Below the pieces are notes generated by a model, which was not told the DNA's origin, made no database searches, and worked only from the letters and a program-made list of their open reading frames with translations. From contig JBNKLG010000032.1 in assembly GCA_050292235.1 (NCBI GenBank), positions 1 to 27,281 of the forward strand: a DNA stretch of 27,281 nucleotides, written 5' to 3'. How positions within the stretch are numbered: position 1 is the first letter of the stretch; every line of letters begins with the position of its first letter. Position numbers and translations under genes: made by a program. This document shows, piece after piece, positions 22,244 to 27,281 of the stretch. This DNA comes from JBNKLG01 sp050292235 (GTDB lineage Bacteria; Pseudomonadota; Gammaproteobacteria; Chromatiales; Chromatiaceae).

Positions 22244-23194
22244 ATGGCCCCCAGCCTTCAAGAGGTCACCAACCAGCAACGCACCAAGGTGGCTGACCTG
22301 CTGCATCAACCGCTGGCCAAACTGGCCCAGCAATGTGCCACCTGCTGGCCAGAGCGGGAGGCGATGACTCAGGCTCTGGCCTCCGGCCTGAACGATCTGC
22401 CCCCGTGCAGTTGTCTGTTTATCACCGATACCCAGGGCATCCAGCTCAGCGACACCATCCGTGGTAACGGCGCCATCATCGATCAGTTTGGCCGTGATCG
22501 CTCCAATCGCCCCTACCTGCGCGAACCCATGCCCGGCTGGGGCTTTTTGCTCTCCGATGCTTACGTCAGTCGCGCCAATGGCGTTCCCTCCTTGGCTGCG
22601 CTGCATGTGCTCAGCAAAGACGGGGAGACCCTGGGCTATCTGGGTTGCAGTTTCGATCTGCGCCAGCTCCCCATCGATGCCTCTCAATACCAGGAACCCA
22701 ACCACTGGCGTCAGATCAAGGGTGACCCTTCCATTCGCCAGCTCCTGTTCCAACAAAGCCGGGTGGAGAGCGCCTGCGACCGCCATATCGATATGGCCCT
22801 CAGCATCCTCGAAGAACTCATTTGCGAACGGGGGGTCTTCCAGTGCGTGCTGCATTTTTCCAGCAGTCGGGCGACGGTCTGGAGCCTGAACGATCCCTAT
22901 CGCTATCATATTCTTGACCACGAGGCCCTGGCCGACCCGGATATCTGTCTGGCCTATCCCTGCCAGCCCTATCCGGAAGAGGTGTTGATCCCGGCCAGCG
23001 ACATCCGCGGTATTCTGGAAAACATGCGCGCCCTGCGGCTATCGGATGAGACGGTCTATTTGCGCTCCGCCTCTATCAATCTCTTCAACGGCATGATCAG
23101 CCTCACCTTCTCCTGCGACGGCTCCCACTACATGAGCCACCGGGAATTTCTGGACAAAAGTCTGGCCTTCTGGTTTGGCGAAGACAACGAATAA
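22244..23194 (+). CDS. Cytosolic PDC-sensor domain protein
   Basis: A 316-residue soluble protein. Residues about 10-150 fit a PDC (PhoQ-DcuS-CitA/dCache-like) sensor fold: CSCLFITDTQGIQLSDTI, then GRDRSNRPYLREPMPGWGFLLSDAYVS, then LAALHVLSKDGETLGYLGCSFDL. The C-terminal half (about 175-310) is not a known output domain. Unlike most PDC sensors, it has no signal peptide or membrane segments, so it would sense a cytosolic ligand. No kinase, cyclase or chemotaxis domain is attached. It stands 30 bases before metY and could be co-transcribed. The ATG at 22244 has only a weak ribosome binding site. Confidence 0.8.
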   Translation: MAPSLQEVTNQQRTKVADLLHQPLAKLAQQCATCWPEREAMTQALASGLNDLPPCSCLFITDTQGIQLSDTIRGNGAIIDQFGRDRSNRPYLREPMPGWGFLLSDAYVSRANGVPSLAALHVLSKDGETLGYLGCSFDLRQLPIDASQYQEPNHWRQIKGDPSIRQLLFQQSRVESACDRHIDMALSILEELICERGVFQCVLHFSSSRATVWSLNDPYRYHILDHEALADPDICLAYPCQPYPEEVLIPASDIRGILENMRALRLSDETVYLRSASINLFNGMISLTFSCDGSHYMSHREFLDKSLAFWFGEDNE

Positions 23195-23224
23195 CGATCT
23201 TAAAGAATCCTCTGGAGAAGCCCC

Positions 23225-24502
23225 ATGAAACTCGAATCCCTGGCCCTGCACCATGGATATAGCCCGGACCCCACCACCAAGGCAGCAGCGGTACCCATCT
23301 ACCAGACCACTTCCTACACCTTTGACGATACCCAGCACGGGGCCGATCTGTTCGATCTCAAGGTGCCCGGCAACATCTACACCCGCATCATGAACCCCAC
23401 CACCGCCGTCTTGGAGCAGCGACTGGCAGCCATGGAGGGAGGTATCGGTGGACTGGCAGTGGCCTCGGGCATGGCGGCGATCACCTATGCCATCCAGGCC
23501 ATTGCCAGCGCTGGGGATAACATGATCAGCACCAGTCAGCTCTACGGTGGCACCTACAACCTCTTTGCCCACAGCCTGCCGCGCCAGGGCATCGAGGTGC
23601 GTATGGCCTCTTTTGATGCGTTCGACCAACTGGAGGCTCTGATCGACGCCAACACCCGCGCCCTCTTCTGCGAATCCATCGGCAACCCGGCGGGCAATGT
23701 GGCGGATCTGGCGCGCATGGCCGAGATCGCCCATCGCCACGGCGTACCCCTGATGGTCGACAACACTGTAGCCACCCCCTATCTCTGCCGCCCGTTCGAG
23801 CTGGGGGCCGATATCGTCATCCACTCGCTGACCAAATACATTGGCGGCCACGGCACCACCATCGGCGGCATCATCATCGACTCAGGCAAGTTCGACTGGG
23901 TCGCCAACAGGGCGCGTTTTCCCATGCTCAATGAACCCGACCCCTCCTACCACGGCGTGGTCTATACCGAGGCCCTGGGCGAGGCCGCCTACATCGGTCG
24001 CTGCCGGGTCGCGCCGCTACGCAACACCGGTGCAGCCCTGGCACCCCACAGCGCCTTTTTGCTGCTGCAGGGGCTGGAGACTCTGGGGCTGCGAATGGAT
24101 CGTCATTGTGACAACGCCCTGCAGCTGGCCCATCACCTGCAACAGCATCCCAAAGTCACCTGGGTGAATTACGCCGCGCTGAAGGAGAGCCCCTACTACA
24201 GGAATTGTCAGGAAATCACCGGCGGTCGTGCCTCAGGGATTCTGAGCTTTGGTATCCAGGGCGGCAAAGCCGCCGGTGCCCAGTTCATCGATGCTTTGCA
24301 GATGATCCTGCGTCTGGTCAACATCGGCGATGCCAAATCCCTCGCCTGCCACCCGGCCACCACCACCCACCGGCAACTGAATGCGGCAGAACTGGCCAGC
24401 GCCGGGGTCTCTGAAGACCTGATTCGTCTCTCGGTGGGTATCGAACACATCGACGACATCCGGGCCGATATCGATCAGGCGTTGGACAAAGTAAGCGCCT
24501 GA
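23225..24502 (+). CDS. metY: O-acetylhomoserine sulfhydrylase MetY
   Basis: A 425-residue PLP enzyme of the Cys/Met metabolism family that makes homocysteine from O-acetylhomoserine and sulfide. The length and family blocks fit MetY more than MetB or MetC: SLALHHGYSPDPTTKAAAVP, YTRIMNPTTAVLEQRLAAMEGG, VDNTVATPYLCRPFELGADI. The PLP lysine is K204 in SLTKYIGGHGT. GGAG lies before ATG 23225. It follows the PDC-sensor gene by 30 bases and precedes the L,D-transpeptidase-like gene by 10. Direct sulfide assimilation fits a sulfide-using organism with SQR. Confidence 0.93.
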   Translation: MKLESLALHHGYSPDPTTKAAAVPIYQTTSYTFDDTQHGADLFDLKVPGNIYTRIMNPTTAVLEQRLAAMEGGIGGLAVASGMAAITYAIQAIASAGDNMISTSQLYGGTYNLFAHSLPRQGIEVRMASFDAFDQLEALIDANTRALFCESIGNPAGNVADLARMAEIAHRHGVPLMVDNTVATPYLCRPFELGADIVIHSLTKYIGGHGTTIGGIIIDSGKFDWVANRARFPMLNEPDPSYHGVVYTEALGEAAYIGRCRVAPLRNTGAALAPHSAFLLLQGLETLGLRMDRHCDNALQLAHHLQQHPKVTWVNYAALKESPYYRNCQEITGGRASGILSFGIQGGKAAGAQFIDALQMILRLVNIGDAKSLACHPATTTHRQLNAAELASAGVSEDLIRLSVGIEHIDDIRADIDQALDKVSA

Positions 24503-24512
24503 GCCAAAGCCG

Positions 24513-24998
24513 ATGAAACGCACCCTGCTGGTCTGCATCCTCCTCATCCCTTGGGCCATTCTCGCCCAAGGGGCGGATATTGACCGCGTGCTGGTCAAGA
24601 AATCCGCATTGAAAATCCATCTTCAGTCGGGTGGCAAAACCATCAAAACCTACAACATCACCCTCGGCGGCCACTCGAAGGGGCACAAGATGCAGGAGGG
24701 CGATGAGAGGACACCGGAGGGCCACTATGTGCTGGACTACAAAAAGGCGGATAGCGCTTTCCATAAGGCCATCCACATCTCCTATCCCAATGAACAGGAC
24801 AAGGCTGTGGCCAGGAAAAAAGGTGTCAATCCCGGCGGTCTGATCATGATCCATGGCCAGAAAAACGGATTGGGCTGGTTGTCCTGGATCTCTCAGCGCA
24901 TGAATTGGACCAATGGTTGCATTGCCGTCAGCAACAGCGACATGGATGAGATCTGGCGCCTGGTCAAAGTGGGCACGCCGATCGAGATACGACCCTGA
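24513..24998 (+). CDS. L,D-transpeptidase (YkuD) family protein
   Basis: A 161-residue exported protein with a signal peptide at residues 1-20 (LLVCILLIPWAILAQG). The YkuD domain runs from about 24 to 159, with His114 in IMIHG and the nucleophile Cys136 in NWTNGCIAVSN. L,D-transpeptidases make or cleave 3-3 crosslinks or attach proteins to peptidoglycan; this short YafK-like type without extra wall-binding domains may act as a hydrolase. TNGC replaces the usual SHGC/THGC. It lies 10 bases after metY. Its TGA stop touches the TCA (reverse stop) of the convergent M50-like gene. Confidence 0.88.
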   Translation: MKRTLLVCILLIPWAILAQGADIDRVLVKKSALKIHLQSGGKTIKTYNITLGGHSKGHKMQEGDERTPEGHYVLDYKKADSAFHKAIHISYPNEQDKAVARKKGVNPGGLIMIHGQKNGLGWLSWISQRMNWTNGCIAVSNSDMDEIWRLVKVGTPIEIRP

Positions 24999-25661
24999 TC
25001 AACGCACCCGCCGCATCTGTGCCCTGGCCATCAATAACAGAACCCCCAGACCCAGCAACACCCAAAGGCCGATCCAAACCAACTCTGGGACCAGGGTCAG
25101 ATCGCTCAGGGTCGCACCATCCCCCCGAGCCTGGCCATCGAGCAGGAACAGGGGGGACTGGATAGAGGCCAATACGATAAAGAGGCCAACAAACTCGACA
25201 CTGAACTTCACCAGACTGAGCTCGCCGTAGCGCAGCACCAAAACCAGCAGGCCCATCATGATGCCAAGAATGGCCCAGCTCTCCAGATCGCGCACCCAGA
25301 GCACCCCGACCACACCAATCAACAGCAACAAGAAGCTGGCCAGCGATTTGGCCCAATAAGGCTGGCAGATACTGGCAATGCTGTGAATGGCCCACCCCCA
25401 GAGGCTGGCGCCAGCATAGCCCGCAAAGGCAACCAGAGGCCGCCAGCCGCCCAGATAATAACAAGTACCTGAGCCCACAAATTGCAGATCGATACGGCTG
25501 ATGCCACCTCCGGTCAGGATAGCCAGCAGCCCATGGGAGAATTCATGGAAAAAGACCTCAAACCATTTCAGCGGTGCCGACAACCATGCCGGGGCGTAGA
25601 AGAGCCCGATGGCCAGCACCAGGGTCAACAGCAATCGGACAAAGGGATCGGTGGCGCGCAT
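24999..25661 (-). CDS. M50-like integral membrane metallopeptidase
   Basis: A 220-residue protein with about six hydrophobic segments. The zinc motif HEFSH (39-43) lies in the second segment, and GGGISRIDLQF follows, as in M50B-type peptidases. A second metal-site motif (NxxPxPxLDG) is not visible, so it may belong to the simpler M50B-like group and activity is uncertain. It would cut membrane-embedded substrates or act as a membrane chaperone-like protein. It is divergent from the thioesterase gene (53 bases) and its stop abuts the L,D-transpeptidase gene stop. Confidence 0.85.
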   Translation of the reverse strand: MRATDPFVRLLLTLVLAIGLFYAPAWLSAPLKWFEVFFHEFSHGLLAILTGGGISRIDLQFVGSGTCYYLGGWRPLVAFAGYAGASLWGWAIHSIASICQPYWAKSLASFLLLLIGVVGVLWVRDLESWAILGIMMGLLVLVLRYGELSLVKFSVEFVGLFIVLASIQSPLFLLDGQARGDGATLSDLTLVPELVWIGLWVLLGLGVLLLMARAQMRRVR

Positions 25662-25714
25662 GGTTTAGAATTCCTTCAGATTCTGCTGCCATTTTGACAC
25701 TGAGAGATCATTCC

Positions 25715-26083
25715 ATGGAACAACACAAACTTGTCTTACCGGAACACCTGAATCACTACGGTCACCTTTTTGGCGGCAATATACTGAAATGGGTCGACGA
25801 ATATGCCTGGATCGCGGCCAGCCTGGACTATCCTGGCGCCCGCTTTGTCACCATCAGCATGGACAAGGTAGAGTTTCGCAAAGGGGTTCACAACGGCACC
25901 ATCCTGCGTTTTCACATTGAACGGACTTATCAGGGTAACACCTCGGTGCAATATCAGGTCCAGGTCTACGCCGAAAACAACGGCAGCAGGCGGGATGAGT
26001 TGGTTTTCAATACCCACATGAGCTTCGTCAATGTGGATACTGATGGCCAAAAACAGCCTTTACCTGGCACGGGTGCGGAATAG
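25715..26083 (+). CDS. Acyl-CoA thioesterase (YciA-like hotdog fold)
   Basis: A 122-residue hotdog-fold acyl-CoA thioesterase. HLNHYGHLFGGNILKWVDEYAWIAA is the classic active-site block, with the Asp in the WVDEYA helix. FVTISMDKVEFRKGVHNGTIL is the second strand block. It hydrolyses acyl-CoA to free acid and CoA, with chain length unknown. An open frame extends upstream to 25574, but that part overlaps the divergent M50 gene; ATG 25715 gives the normal family start. GAGAGA stands before it. It converges on the adenylation gene with 10 bases between the stops. Confidence 0.92.
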   Translation: MEQHKLVLPEHLNHYGHLFGGNILKWVDEYAWIAASLDYPGARFVTISMDKVEFRKGVHNGTILRFHIERTYQGNTSVQYQVQVYAENNGSRRDELVFNTHMSFVNVDTDGQKQPLPGTGAE

Positions 26084-26093
26084 TCCGCCCGAA

Positions 26094-27281
26094 TCACAAC
26101 CGCCGCAAACTCTCCGGATCGGCCAGGGCCGTCCCATCCACCTTGCCATTGGCGTTGAGGGGCAGACTCTCCAACTCGCCAACCCGGCCCGGAATCATCT
26201 GGGATGGCAGGCTCTCTTCAAGATGGGCCTTGAGGCTGAGAAAAAATCGATTGGGATCGGCCTGCTCTGGATTCCTCACCAGATAAGCAGCCAGGGCCAT
26301 CTCGCCATTGTCCAGACCATAGGGCCGGACATGGGCATGACTGACCGCCGGATGGGACAGGAGGGCCGCCTCTACCTCATGGGTTTCGATGCGATAGCCG
26401 CGGATCTTGATCTGGTGATCCTTTCTGCCCCTGAAATAGATCTGTCCATCCGCCCCCAGTTGCCCCTGATCTCCAGTGCGGTAGAGACGGCTGAAGGCCG
26501 GGGAATCCCGCTGCGGGTCATAGTGGGGATTTGTCGTGAAGCCCTGGGCGGTTTTCTCAGGCTGGTTCAGATAACCGGGAGAGAGCTGATCCCCCGAGAT
26601 GCAGATCTCGCCGGTGGAGCCCGGCGGACAGAGGGCGAGGCGCTCATCCAGGATCATCACCCTCATGCCCGGCAGAGGCTGGCCCAGGGGATAATCGGAG
26701 AGCACCTGGGTGATCGGAAAGGCGGTCACATAGGCTGTGGTCTCGGTGGGGCCGTAGAGGTTCAGTATCTCGTAACTTCGAGGTACGAACTCGCGCAGCA
26801 CCTCTCCCCCAGTGAGTAGCCGCCGCAGATGGGGGTTGTCGAAGGTGCGCATATAGGCCTCGCCCACCCGGGTGGTCAGGAAGGAGAGTTCGATCTTGTG
26901 GCGCAGATAGTAGCGGTGCAGTGCCACCAGAGAGGCGCGTTCCTCCTCGCCCAGCAGATAGACCCTGGCCCCGGCGGCCAGTGGGCCATAGAGATCCAGT
27001 ACAAAGGCATCGAAGGAGACAGTGGCGTAGGCGGCCACCCGGCTCTCCGCCACAATCTGATGAAAGGCCGCATGACGCCCGGCAAACCCCAGCACATTGG
27101 CATGGGTGAACACCACCCCCTTGGGATTGCCGGTGGTGCCGGAGGTGTAGTAGGCCAGCATGGGACTCTCTGCGGATGAGCGATCCTCCCATGGCGCCTG
27201 TGATTGGGCCTCGGCCTGCCAGCCATCGGACTGCCAGAGGTCGCGGGCCACCACCTCGCAGGGCGCATCGGGAAACCGCTG
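26094..27281 (-). CDS. Amino-acid adenylation (NRPS A-type) domain protein, N-terminus off window
   Basis: The C-terminal 395 residues of an AMP-forming adenylation enzyme; the frame is open to the right edge, so the start lies outside. Core motifs in order: A3 YYTSGTTGNPKGV, A5 NLYGPTETT, A7 YRTGDQG, A8 GRKDHQIKIRGYRIETHEVEAAL, A10 LPLNANGKVD. It would activate an amino acid or similar acid as an acyl-AMP and load it on a carrier. The protein ends 11 residues after A10, with no carrier, condensation or thioesterase domain behind it. It is therefore a stand-alone A domain or the last domain of a protein. The acceptor carrier protein may lie beyond the window. Substrate-code residues were not extracted. 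Confidence 0.9.
   Translation of the reverse strand, partial: QRFPDAPCEVVARDLWQSDGWQAEAQSQAPWEDRSSAESPMLAYYTSGTTGNPKGVVFTHANVLGFAGRHAAFHQIVAESRVAAYATVSFDAFVLDLYGPLAAGARVYLLGEEERASLVALHRYYLRHKIELSFLTTRVGEAYMRTFDNPHLRRLLTGGEVLREFVPRSYEILNLYGPTETTAYVTAFPITQVLSDYPLGQPLPGMRVMILDERLALCPPGSTGEICISGDQLSPGYLNQPEKTAQGFTTNPHYDPQRDSPAFSRLYRTGDQGQLGADGQIYFRGRKDHQIKIRGYRIETHEVEAALLSHPAVSHAHVRPYGLDNGEMALAAYLVRNPEQADPNRFFLSLKAHLEESLPSQMIPGRVGELESLPLNANGKVDGTALADPESLRRL

Noticed and set aside
26031..26819. 262-codon plus-strand open frame
   Set aside because: It is antisense to the adenylation domain, which shows all core motifs in the right order.

Overview
The window looks like a piece of chromosome from a sulfur-oxidising gammaproteobacterium of the Chromatiales type. 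Reasons: a sulfide:quinone oxidoreductase with the three redox cysteines, the typical gammaproteobacterial asmA-mutY-yggX order, a Tas-type aldo-keto reductase, and moderately GC-rich codon use. No ribosomal RNA or species marker is present, so this is an inference. Nothing in the window names the species.

Left part (1-7.6 kb): a small protein with a COQ4-like HDxxH-x11-E zinc motif; a ParD/ParE toxin-antitoxin pair with its own promoter; a class I glutamine amidotransferase that follows parE closely; a decayed HINT-domain gene (a polymorphic-toxin fragment) with two frameshifts and a lost catalytic cysteine; a two-unit REP/BIME palindrome; then the housekeeping run asmA-mutY-yggX-HEAAH metalloprotease; then tRNA-Phe with a strong promoter.

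Middle part (7.7-19.6 kb): a three-gene minus-strand module (VWA protein, membrane-anchored coiled-coil protein, SIMPL protein); a divergent small HExxH protein; a glycine-zipper lipoprotein; the tRNA methylthiotransferase MtaB; an RRM protein; a LeuA-like synthase; the sulfide:quinone oxidoreductase with a strong bidirectional terminator; a DUF945/YdgA-like protein; and the aldo-keto reductase Tas.

Accessory block (about 19.58-21.82 kb): this AT-richer stretch lies between the intact tas gene and a 100-bp remnant of a second tas gene. It holds an internally deleted IS3-family element followed by three minus-strand genes (membrane protein, GNAT acetyltransferase, 62-aa protein) and a decayed fourth reading frame. 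Two of the genes are bracketed by exactly complementary GTTRRRY/RYYYAAC heptamers, with the distal heptamer overlapping the stop codon, and the third has a near match. That is the signature of integron gene cassettes. No integrase is visible, so I read it as an orphan cassette cluster (CALIN-like). This is the most interesting region of the window.

Right part (21.8-27.3 kb): an AT-rich intergenic region with a perfect DnaA box; a cytosolic PDC-sensor protein; O-acetylhomoserine sulfhydrylase (MetY); an L,D-transpeptidase-like protein; an M50-like membrane protein; a hotdog acyl-CoA thioesterase; and the C-terminal part of a stand-alone amino-acid adenylation domain that runs off the right edge.
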